Of a stretch of 64,000 nucleotides of DNA, positions 1 through 11,510 are shown in pieces. The position numbers and the translations under genes are program-made. The notes beneath the pieces are model-generated. The model did not search any database. It saw only the letters and a program-made list of their open reading frames with translations, and was not told the DNA's origin. The stretch is taken from NCBI GenBank assembly GCA_963514095.1, contig OY741275.1:6001389-6065388 (forward strand), given 5' to 3'. This stretch comes from Eutrigla gurnardus. Lineage: Eukaryota; Chordata; Actinopteri; Perciformes; Triglidae. Numbering within the stretch: position 1 is the first letter of the stretch; every line of letters starts with the position of its first letter.

Positions 1-2350
1 CAACAGTCGAAGCTTTGACACATTTGAGTCAGACTTAGTTTGGCCCCTACAACATTTTCTGCTTTGCTGACTTTGATTGCCACGTTTGCAGTGGAAAAAG
101 AAACTAAAGAAAGAAGTGAATTCTGGTCCCAACAAGATGTCAAAGTTTCCTTCAGAACTCTTCAATGTGGCGCCCCTTTACTCGCCTCTCTCCTATCAGA
201 TTAAAGTTTCAACAGAGCAGCTGGTGCCAAATTGGACAGTCGGAAGCAGGAGGATTTGCCTGCTGCTGAGTCCAGCAGGAATGTGCCTTTGTCCTTCAAA
301 CAAAGAAAAGGTTTTAGGAAAGTTTTATGAAAAACATTACCTTGTAAGTTCATCCCTGCAGGCCTTTTTTCTCCTTATTGTTCACATGTATGTGACCAGA
401 TGGTGAAAATAGCTACAGTATATCAAGAAGTACCACTGAATAATTGGATGAGTAATTTCAGAACTATTACCCACAATGCAGCTCTACATAACTCTGAGGC
501 TGTTAGGGTCCTATTAATATTGGTGTAGCCCGTTACAGACTCAAGGGAGCTGAGGAATACTCTGGTGGGAGGGAAGCTGTGGAAAAGGAGCTTCCTTGTT
601 CCTCCTACCTGCTTCATGTTTATGTCACATAACTGTGGAAATGCTGGGTGGCATTTTTTTCTAGAGGGACAGTTCACCCCTTACCTGTAATGCTATTTAT
701 CCCTCTTGTATTGGTGTGAGATGGAGATATTGGCTATAGAGACGTCAGCCTTGTCTCAAATAATGGGACTACATGGCATTTTGTGCCTGCAGCGCTTACC
801 TGGCGATAGGTATGTAATTTACTCTAGCTGCCTGTGCTTCATATTGTTACTCTATGGATTTGTTTGTCACTGCAAAATGTCACCTCAGTGAGTCCACCAC
901 TTGCCGTAAGCCGGGTTAGTTTATACAGACGTTTGCCCGCTACACGGTTAACGGTTTATTGTGACCACACCTGTGACCATGCTGTCTAATCAGCATCTTG
1001 ATCACATCCGTCAGGTGGGTGGATTATCTCGGCAAAGGAGGAATGCTCACTAACACAGATTTAAACACATTTCTGAACATAATTGGAAAGAAATTGTCCA
1101 TTTGTGTACATTGAAAAAGTCTGAGATCTTTGATTTCGGCTCATGAAAGATTAGAGCAAAAGCAAAAGGGTTATGTTTATATTTCGGTTCATTGTAATTA
1201 CAGTGTTATCAATCCATTTGACAGAAGTGATACATGTTATCAGAGCAGGGATAGCAGTGGTAACAGTAACCACAGACGTTATAGTAGAAAACGACTACTG
1301 CTTATGATGACAGCAGAAGAGGAGGAGATGATGATGTAAATATGAGTAAATAATAAGCCATTTTTAGTTTTTGCATCAGGCAAAACTCTAATCACGTAAT
1401 TTACTCAACGTATGTTCGATGTCAAATATATTTGCTGTTGATAATACTATTATATTATTATATTATATAGATCCTCTATGGTTCTATAAGATAATGGAGG
1501 GAATAGTGACACAAACCAGAGAGAGAGAGAGAGCTTGTGAGAGCATTACACCTCAGCTCCTTCCCTCCTCTCCATCACTCACACTTTACATCCTGACTGA
1601 CCAACCTGATCACTGTTCCTCCCAAAGGATGTTGGTAGTTAATCTGCATGGTCTTACATGTACCATCTCGCACTAGATATTGTAATGAAAGCAGTCCAAC
1701 TTCATGTGAGGGGAGCACAAATTGGACGTTTCAAAGACTAGATCGTCATAACACGGTGTACAAAAGGAAACAAGAAGGCCAATTACACCCCAAGTTCCCA
1801 GCTCAAAGCCTACATTTTCTCTGTCACAGTTGGGCAGATGGATAATTTAGATTACTTTTCGGGTGTCTTTTTCCCAAAGAGGCAAAGAGATGGAGTGCAT
1901 AATGTTAGTCTTTGTAGAAGTCTACGTTCACTGTGTCCTTGTCAGAGATTGTTGCCCTAAAGGAATACATGGCTTTAGTGTAGTCTGTACCTTGTTAAAT
2001 CTCTATATACAATAACGCTTCACTATCCTTTTTAGATGCAACATTAAACCATAAAAGGCCCAAGATAGAATTAGAATCAGAGATTTTGACAAATGTGCCA
2101 CCGTTTTATTCTGTATGAGAGAGAGAGACACATTTCTAAATGATTTTCCATGATAATAGGGTTGTTTAGTTTGGTCAGAAGTTGGCGCTATAGGCTGCGC
2201 TTTACGCAAGGAGTAGTAGCGAAATGGAAAACAAACAAGTTGCCATGGCCATCGTCGCCTACGAAAGAAAAATGGAGAAGGTCTTGAGGAATTTGTTTCA
2301 ATTAAGCAAGATTTATTTGTTCTTTAATGTCAGCAAGAATTGTCCAAGAC

Positions 2351-2458
<108 letters not shown>

Positions 2459-3716
2459 CTGTTTTTGACAAAGGCATAAACCACCTCAAGCGAGCATACA
2501 CATTCATATTTTTTGCAATTCAGGAAGCTTTAACCATTTTGCTGTTTCCAAACATTGTTACAACTTATTTACTTAAAAATGTGCATAAACATACATTAAT
2601 GGAAACAATGGACTTTCTGTCTTGTCCAAATTGAACCAGGCAAATACCAAAGGCCACACAGCTACCATGTTATTTAAAACTGTGTATTCAAGGAAGGCTC
2701 TACAGTAAATAAATATATCACCATGACAGTAGATGCACTATATGCATCACTGTAGAAATGTCATATGAGAATTATAGGGATTTACCCAAAGTCCATGCAG
2801 CCTGTGGATTTCTGCTATGGGATTCAGTCGGATCCGGGCTTGGCCTGTAGCACCAGGATTCAGCTGCACATACTGTATATATGATGTAGTTGGACCACAT
2901 GTGAATGAAATTCAGAACTAAGTTACGGTGTTCCTTTGATGCTTTTACTCCATTTTGCAGACACATTGTATCCGTTACAGCTTTAATGCAAGCTGCACGT
3001 GTCACAGTTTGCTGAACAGTTATTTGTTTCCTTGTCTTTGTACAGACAAGTGAATGGCATCAAATGAGTCAACAGTAACACCAGTTCAGGCTGAGGCCTT
3101 TTGGCACGGGGCCTGGACACCGGCATTCAGGCTGGGGTTTAGTCAGGGAGCTGATGTTGAGCTCAAGGCCCAGTTTGACCAGTAACCCTCTGAGGCAGAA
3201 AGCAGAACACAGCAGATGTTTCAGTCTGGTGCCAAATAAGTTGGTAACCAGTTGCCCACTGCCAGCCAGACTGGTCTGAATTAGCCCGGGTTTGGCTTTG
3301 ATTATCTCTGCTGGGCTCATTACAAAACGGGCTGAAATGCCACAGTGGACCCGGAGCAACGGAGCAGGAGGAGATGGGGTTGAAGCGTGCAAAACTGTGC
3401 AGCAGCCTGTGACGGCGAGTGTTACTAGTCTTTAATCCGACACGGTTAACATAGTGGAATAAAGACTCAAAGCTTTGAGCTAAATACCAAATATCTTCAC
3501 TCTTTAGATAAGTTGTTTACATCTGTTATTATCAATAGAGTTATTTTGGGGGATTTTGAGATTAAAGTTCTTTGTGTCGGAGCCCAGCTGATATATGGAT
3601 GTCAGCTGATTTAGTTTTACATAAACAAATGAAGAATACATAACAATGTTTGAGCTACATATTATTCTTTACAGTAATCAGCACCAGCTGAGTTGGCAGA
3701 GAAGCACCTGAATCAA

Positions 3717-4180
3717 CTTTTAAATCGTAATCGCGATTATGTAGTTAAGACGATGTTAAAATTTTTTAGTTAAGTTAAAGTTCTGCACTTTATTCATTCA
3801 TTTTTGTTTAATGGACACACCTTAAGAAACATGTGAAAGTGAGGTTCTTCTCTTAATCCCAAAGGGATTGTTTTTTATTATTATTATTATTATTATTTTT
3901 TAGAAGAGGTCTACAAGAAGATAACATGGAGCAAAGCCAGATGGCAAAGTTCATTAATTGTTCTTTATATTAATCCCTTGAGGGATTTTTTGTTTAATAA
4001 GAGCAAGGTTTGCACTCAAATCCCAATGGGGAAATTATTTGCAAAATGTTCAATGAAAAACAGCATATTATAATATCATTTCTTTGCCTTTTGTCATTTC
4101 ACAAAATAATCGTAATCGAAAATCGGATTTTGAGAGAAGAAAATCGGGATTTTATTTTTGGGCAAAATCGAACAGCCCTA
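3717..4180. mobile_element. Truncated copy of the same hAT family, inverted relative to the copy at 43.9 kb
   Basis: The sequence matches the reverse complement of 43927-44417 nearly end to end. For example, the stretch around 3787-3871 differs from its partner at only a few positions. The right end AATCGAACAGCCCTA is intact; the left end has lost the terminal bases, so no TSD is visible. It contains an ATT trinucleotide run (about 3875-3900) that the other copy lacks, a later expansion. Confidence 0.85.
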
Positions 4181-4810
4181 TTCGTTGCACGTTAACTCCA
4201 GGGAACTGAAGAAGATTTTTGGTTGTTTTGTTAGTATAACCAGCAGCAAAAGTGAACTGCAGTCAATGAGTCGCAGCCCTTAAAGCCCAGATGCAGATAA
4301 CGTGCTCATCAAAGTCTGCAGCTCCCTGAAGACCCCGAAAGCTGCACCCAGTGTTCGCTTGTTATCCAATACTAATTAATATTGAAAGCTATAAAGTGAA
4401 GTCCAGAGAGGGAGTCCTTCGAAATGCAACAACTCTAGTGTTTTTGTCAAGAAAAACCTTTACTTCCAGTCACGCTCCTGATCCTGCTGAGAAACACAAA
4501 TGCCTCACACAATACCGAAGGCAAGGAAGAAGCACGCACCATGCATAAAAAAACACGGTTTTGTTAAAACACAAAAACAAATGAAATTGTGCAACATGCA
4601 TAGACAAAGCACACATACACACCAATCTTCTCTGACACGCACATACACACCAGTTTCCAAGGCTGGGGGACGGAGACGGATGACATCACATGTTCCTGCC
4701 TCGTGTGAATTCAGACCGGAGAGCTGGATCCTGTCGTAATGAAACTGGCACAGGGAGAGAGAGATAGTGGAAGACAGGAAGTGAGAGAGGGGTGTCTGAG
4801 AGAGAATCAA

Positions 4811-5716
4811 GCCTTTTTACACTGCCTTTTCGATCACTTCTTTTTTCTGCCCCGCCGTCTAAAAACTACTGAGACGGAAAGGGGTGACAGAATGTTCTGC
4901 CTCTGAGACGCCAACGAAGGCGAAGGGAGGCGAGCCGGCCTCTATGTAAACAGAGCGAGCCGTAACAGAACGGACAGTGACGTTTTGAAGATGTGTTACG
5001 TGGGCAACGCGCCACCGGAGAATTTAACAAGCTCAAAGTGTCGGTCTGATGAAGATAGAAAGCCGGTAGTTGCTCATGTGAGGTTGCCGTTGCATCATCA
5101 ACACGTCGTGTAAGTCGTGTTGTGTAAATATGCAAGACGAGCAAAAGTTCATCTGTATGTGCTCAAGCTAATCGGATTTCTGACGCTCAATTAATACGTG
5201 ACACGGCGCTACTGTGTTATGCATCCGCCTCTTTGGTTCCGCAAAGCCGGGATGCTTTGTAAAAAGAGACATGCCGCAATATAAAGTCTTTATAATAATA
5301 ATAATGGATTGGATTTATATGCCGCTTTTCAAAACACTCAAAGCACTCTGACAGGGTTCCGGGTTCCATTAATTCACACACAGTCATACCGGTGGTGGTA
5401 AACTACGATAGTAGCCACAGCTGCCCTGGGGCAGACTGACGGAAGCGTGGCTGCCATTCTGCGCCTACGGCCCCTCCGACCACCACCTCAAACATACAGC
5501 AGTCATACACATTCACATGAGGCAAGCTGGGTAAAGTGTCTTGCCCAAAGACACAACAACCATGACACAGTGACAAGGGCGGGGATCGAACCGCCGACCC
5601 TCCGAACATTGGCCAACCCGCTCTACCAACTGAGCCACAGTCGCCCCAAACGGTGCGATTGCAGCATATAGTTGACTCCTTTCTGTGATTCCGCTGGAAT
5701 CTTCTGTGTAAAAAGG
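4811..5716. mobile_element. Putative DNA transposon with nested SINE
   Basis: The ends carry a short inverted repeat: GCCTTTTTACAC at 4811 and its complement GTGTAAAAAGGC near 5705-5716. No matching target-site duplication could be seen, so the boundaries are tentative. The interior near 4981-5150 has a homologue at about 61829-62016. The tRNA-SINE at 5290-5647 sits within it, so it would be the younger insertion. Confidence 0.4.
5290..5647 (-). mobile_element. tRNA-derived SINE
   Basis: On the minus strand the element begins GGGGCGACTGTGGCTCAGTT. It has an RNA polymerase III A box (TGGCTCAGTTGG, plus-strand 5626-5637) and B box (GGTTCGATCCC, 5582-5592), 34 bases apart, as in a tRNA head. 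The body follows, then a tail of AAT-type repeats (plus-strand 5291-5305). It is not a functional tRNA gene, since no complete cloverleaf follows the B box. Length is about 358 bp. Family name not assigned. Confidence 0.8.
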
Positions 5717-7569
5717 CCTAATGTGGTAGATTGGAAGAGGAAGTCAGGTTCAGGTGAGGTAGAAAGGTGTGTGGTGCGAGTGTGTCTATGTTAAGAGAGG
5801 AATGGACTTAGATTTTTCAGCTGAAGTTGTCTGTGCGTGTGTGCTTGACGCTGCAGTGATAATTCCTTAAATAAGCAAACCTCATCCCGGCCAATAAGTC
5901 TCAGATAAGCAATGCCTGGCAACCCAAAAGCTACCTTTTGAGAGTGCCAATTCAGCTTCATTTGATGCACTTGGCGTGGTATGAAAGGGCTGCACAGCCG
6001 TGAGATGCAGGGAGGAGAATGGCGCTTGTGTTAACAAGAAGGACAGTGAAACAATACAAGCCCAGATACGAGCACTGAAGACAGGTTAAGGCATGGAGAA
6101 TAAAAAACGGGGAATAAAAAGGGATATTTAGCAGGCGAAGTCTGCTCAGCAGCAGAGAAATAGACCTCGAGAAGGGTGAAAGGAGTATCAGTGTACGGAG
6201 TATGAATGGAGAATCACAGAAAGAACTGCAAGATAGTGATAAATGAGAATAAAGACGTTTCAGGAGAAGAAGGGAGGGCAGATGAAAAGATGCAGGCTGT
6301 GATTGAGAGGAGAGACTTAGCGGTGTGATCACAAGGTTATACACAAACATTAAAGTGTGCTGAACTTCACAACAAACCCCACATGAGAGTCAGAGAAACT
6401 TGAGAAAACTGCAAGTTAAGATTCTCTTTTACTTCGAAGTTGAGGCTGAAATTACAAATGGAGGGTGATAAATGACAACCACGTGTGATTGGATAGGTTG
6501 CTACAAACACAGGAGAAATATTCAAAGTAGGCTGAACCACAACCGTGAATTGGAAAAGAACATTTGCCATTTTTGAGGACATTGGATAACTTCCAGAATG
6601 TTTAATTTAATACATCAAATCTGTTTGAAGTACCTCATTGAAATTATTCTATCCCTACAAACAGCATTAAATGTTTTAGGGGCGTTGTAAATTGGACATT
6701 TGGGCAGTAGATTTGAGATTTCATAGACTAAACAACAAATCTATGAATCAAAAGTCTAATCAGTAATGAAAATAATTGTTTGGTACTGCCCTATCATGTT
6801 TATTTTAATGAAATGATAATCAATCAATGTTAACAATAGATTCATCCTAGTACACTAATACAACTAATGCAAATTGCAGATATCTCTAGATACCTATAAG
6901 ACATTATATTGGACATTTAAATCAGGTTTGCTTTAACCCTATGAGAACCACAGGGTCGGTAGTGATCCCGGCCAACAGGATGTCTCTAAGAGGCTGCAGC
7001 AGGCTCAAAACTAGAGTTACTGCTTTCATATGAGAAAAGATAAGGAATCCGTTGGTACCAACCATGGCATGCCACCTGGTGGTGAAGTTGGCTGAATAAT
7101 GCTCTCTAAGATGTAGGCAAAGTGAAAACTGACCTCTCACCAAGATATGTGAATGAAAATGGGTGCTATTGTACTATTGGTACAAAGTGGGCGTGTCTAT
7201 AAAAGGGAGAGGGGGATATCTGCAAAGGGGAGACTCTTCGATACCAACAGAAACCATTTTCATTCAGTTTGGGGTGGAGTTATTGGTATGCAGTGTACAT
7301 TTGTTTTTTGTTTTTTCCTATTCTAAATGTTGTATTTGATTAATTAAATAGCAGAAAGTGGATATTTCTGGGCATCGCTGTTAAAATGGCTGTTAAAACT
7401 GTGGGCATGTCACAGTACAGATCGAATGGCCCTGGTGAGAGTGGTGCCCAGAGTGAGTTTGAGCTTTTAGGGAGGGGGAGGGGCGAAAGTGCACCACTGT
7501 AAAGGAAAGGAGTGCGCTGGATATATAACACATGACAAAACGAGAGCATCATTGCAAAACGGAATGCTT

Positions 7570-7662
7570 CAAAATAATCGTTTTCTTTCGATTACCTTAT
7601 TTTCATAATCGTTGGAAGCCAAAATCATAATTGAGATTAAAATTTGAATAATCGAGCAGCCC
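7570..7662. mobile_element. hAT terminal fragment, related family
   Basis: A short degenerate stretch with TAATCG and CGATTA motifs ends AATAATCGAGCAGCCC at about 7662, resembling the termini of the 491-bp hAT family. It has no second end and no TSD, so it is a fragment or a diverged relative. Confidence 0.45.
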
Positions 7663-9220
7663 GAAGCTGTGCCAATATTTGTTTTGGCAAATGGACATGT
7701 ACTACTGTTGTGGGACCACTTAGCTTGATTGCGGTTATCAGGGTTAGTTAAACTAGATAAGTAAAAGATATCCTGGGTATGTTGAGCTCGCTTCACTAAG
7801 TGGTGTCCACTGTTTCTGGTAAGAATGCACTAATGGAGATGTGATGAGAAGGGTTTCCAAAACAACTAGGAATACACTTTTTGGTACTTAAGAAGGGAAA
7901 AAACAGGGAAAAATACAGGAAGCACTACATTCACATTCAAGACCTTTGACAGGCCTCTATCTTGGCCTCAATGGTGTCACATTGCTATGAATGCCTACAG
8001 CGTACCTGCAGGTGATGACAGTGACAGAAGGGACCGTGATGGGGGTTGTTCTGTGCAGCAGAGGGGGCGTCGCTCCAGCAACAGTCGGGACAATCTGTCC
8101 TAATCCGGCAGGCGGCCAGGGCATCTTGGTCTCAGCCCGGCCTGCCTGACTACAGAGTATTTTTGGAGTGATTTCCAGGTTCATGTCTATAATAATAATA
8201 ATGCTGCAGCTCCTGCATGAAGCCAGATGCTCTCCTTTTGAAAGGAGTCATGGAATCAAGGAGTCTGATATGAAATGAGGAAAGATTACCGCTGGAATCT
8301 GCTGTGATTGTCTGAGCATGGATCTGAACCAAATAGAGCGAGCAGTATTAAAGGGGAATCAAGACGATCTGACAAGATCTCAGAATACCTTGCTGCATTG
8401 TTGCATATCAATGGGGAGATTAACTCCTTCAGATCTGTAGTTGTTTTGTTTTATGTAAAGTAAAATCCAACAATGTTATATTTACTGTTCAAATGTTGTG
8501 CTTATAGGTCTTTGCACACTGAGTCTGTTTTTTTCCATCCATATCCGTTGCACGTTATAAGTTAATAAGTTAAGTTAACAAGTAAATACAGCCTCAAGCT
8601 CAATCTTGTTTGTATGCTGACTCACTCAACTTTACTTTGTTTTTGAAATTCTGCGTTTGATTACTGTGTGTCCACACGGCCCTGCAGTCTCATGCCCGCG
8701 GGGCGTTTACATTTGCTAATTAGAACAACTGGCACGTGCTTTCAATTTATGAAGACGTGGGATTCATCATGATAATAACATATCTGCACTTTAAGAACAC
8801 TGGAAATCCAGCATCGATTTTTTTTCTTAAGAACCAGAAAAAACAGGAAGATATTGGTGAATGAGGCCCAGTGTGTCTTTCTCCTCCTTTGTACAGCCAG
8901 AGAGGAGAATTATTATATAGAAATTGCATTTGAGAGTGGAAGAATGATTTTTTAAGCAGAACGAAAAAGACCTAGATGATTCATAAAAAAAGGACTGGAC
9001 AGACTCATGTACAGGATGTGCTCAGTGTTTATCTGGTAACCTCATTGCACAGCACCTAATATTGGTTGGAGGGGTAACATTGCACAGATTACAGCCAAAA
9101 AATGTTTTATTAGTTATCCACTCATAATTCCCAGAGGTGTAAGGTTGTATTGTTAGTTTTCAGTGTGGCTGGACACATGATTTTCCTTTTCCTGATTGCT
9201 TTATTGTGTGTTTCTTGTAG

Positions 9221-9339
9221 GCAATTCCCAACTAGGGGCGACCATTGTGGATGCCTTGGACACCCTCTACATCATGGGTCTGCACGATGAGTTCAAAGAC
9301 GGACAGGAGTGGATCGAACAGAATCTGGACTTTGGAGCG
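9221..9339 (+). CDS. man1a2: man1a2 exon, start of the catalytic (alpha/alpha)7 barrel
   Basis: The exon encodes GNSQLGATIVDALDTLYIMG and continues LHDEFKDGQEWIEQNLDFGA. GATIVDALDTL is a signature near the start of the GH47 catalytic barrel. The acceptor is a pyrimidine-rich stretch ending tttcttgtag at 9220. The donor is gtgtgt at 9340; reading on past it meets a stop four codons later. The exon is 119 nt. Its first two bases complete a glycine codon begun in the upstream exon, and it ends on a codon boundary, so it joins in frame to the asparagine codon at 24587. The preceding exon, expected to hold the conserved YGWGHNE-type segment, was not found in 1-9220 and must lie upstream. Confidence 0.93.
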
Positions 9340-10516
9340 GTGTGTACCTAAACCTCCTTTTATATACATTTAACTGCATGGAACGATAGTTTAAACAGCA
9401 TGCTGAGGAATTCTTCAGATTTATGCTTCTGTTCTGTTAATGGTCTACATATTCTCTGCTCCCACTATGAACATGAACCAGAGCCTGGATGACTCACATT
9501 TGAATGAATCTCAGATTGAACACTTTATAGATTGATTAGCTTCTCCTGCTGAGAAAAACACACTTAGAAGAAAGATCTTAGAAATCACAAATCATAACTT
9601 CGGATGCTTCATTTGGTCAATCACTTTGATAATCTGCTGTCTCCGATGAGAGCCATGGCTGATAGATGAGCACTGAGCATCCAATGAGAGTCGGATAATA
9701 ATGTAACAGAAACTACTACCCTATATAAACAATGTGCATGGTCAATAGTGCATAATCTGGGTGCAGAGTAAGGTGCAAAGAGGTTGTATTTAGTCTGTAT
9801 CTGTATTTAATCATTGGTGTATTTTTGACTTAACTTGAATGAAACCAATCAGACTGTGAGATCCCATTCTCGCTCTGCAAACAGAGAAGTTTTTCTGCAG
9901 AGGAAATGGGTTCAGCGGACCCTTAACCTCCACCGTCTCCCAGTCCTCTGTCCCATCAACAACTCCATTTGACCTGTTTAACAGGGGATTGTGTCGGTGG
10001 GTGTGAGGGTTGTCATGATACTAGAATTTCAAACTCGATACCGATACCCAGGAAAATACTCAACATCACAATGAGAGAAGTTATCTGATTTTAGTATGCA
10101 GGTTTCACACCCTGACTGTGGCAGTGTTACAGACACACCATACTTCCATCAATGGGTTGATCCACATCAGTCAAATCTAAACCAAGTCAAAATACAAAGA
10201 CCTTGAGGAACACCACAGATGAAGTCAGGCCGTGATTAGGTATCGATAGCTTTTAAAAAATGTTGGTGATTTTATGATGAGCACTTCTGTTCTGTTAACT
10301 GCTCACAAACCCCCTTATTGCCAAAATATCAAGGAAAGCCAGGTCATTTTAGACACTGATGTCAAATAACAACAAATGTTGTCACTACAATGATATGGCT
10401 ACTATTTGAATGGAGTCACAGATTTCTAGTAATACCCTCTTAAAGCAAGTAAGACCCCACTATGCAGAAATATTCAAATACACCATTTTGGAATAGGAAG
10501 AAATAAGAAGTTTGTT

Positions 10517-11510
10517 TCTCCTCCTCCTCATTTCTTCTCTCCTCCACATCCTCCTCCTCTCCTACTCCTTCTCTGCTCCTCCTCCTCATCTCTTCTCTCC
10601 TCTGCATCCTCCATCTCTGCTCCTCTCCTCCTCTTCTCTCTTCTCCTCTGCTCTTTTGTTTAACAACCTCCTTTCTTTTCCATCTCTCTTGTCCATGTGA
10701 ACTGCAGCTCTCCTCATTTAAACCATGTTTCAGTCCTCCTCCCCCATAACAGCCTCCCTCCCTCCTGTCAATCACCACTTTTCCCTTCAGTTATGTTTTG
10801 CTTCCCTCATGCTCTCCCGACCCTCGTCTTCATCCTGCGTTACCATTTTCGTATCTCTTTTTGTTCACAATTTTGTTCTTACTGTTAATCTTCCCTTCTG
10901 CTTTCTTTTATAACCTCTGTATTTTCTACACATCGCTAGGTTTATTGTCTTCAATCTCCCGTCTTTTATTACATTGGACAATCACGTTGTTATCTGTCCC
11001 TTTATGCATCATCTGCCATGCCTATCACTTCTTGTTACCTTTTTAACCCTCTGTCCATCCATTTATATTTTTTCTTCTGCATTAACCAGTCTTTTCCTCT
11101 TTTTTTTTGCCCTGTAGCTTTTAGCACTTAACTCTCTGTCTTAATCCAACGTCCATCATTCTCCAACTTGGTTATATCTTTTGTTCATGTTTTGTTTCTC
11201 CTGTCAGTCAGTCTACATGTATTCCCAGCTAACTAATCCCCCTTTGCTAAACTATCCACCTGACATGGCTTTCACCCCTCTTCTATCCTTACATATGCCA
11301 CTCTCCTTTGTTCTACATTACCTCTTATCTTTTATTCCATTTTCTACCTGCTTTCCCATTACGGCCAAGCTGTCATCCCTCCTTCCTACCCCCTTTCTAC
11401 CCCCCCCCCCCCCCCCCCCCAACAATATACCCATGCCTTCTCCTTACCCTCCCTCCTCTTTTTTCCCTCCCATTTCTTACTTTCTGTCTGACTCCGGAGA
11501 CTTTTAGTCC
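10517..11510. repeat. Kilobase pyrimidine-rich tract with C20 run
   Basis: The plus strand is strongly enriched in C and T. It is densest at 10517-10700 (CTCCTC and CTTCTCT motifs), with a run of 20 C at 11401-11420. Serine/proline/leucine-rich open frames here come from base composition and have no recognisable domain. A purine-rich stretch follows at about 11590-11900. Confidence 0.85.

Noticed and set aside
5582..5647. Possible functional tRNA gene on the minus strand
   Set aside because: A and B boxes are present but no acceptor stem closes, and a SINE body with an AAT tail follows, so it is a retroposon head.
10007..10270. Possible hAT-type fragment (GATACCGATACCC, TATCGATAGC)
   Set aside because: It has only short motifs, no paired ends and no duplication, so it cannot be delimited.
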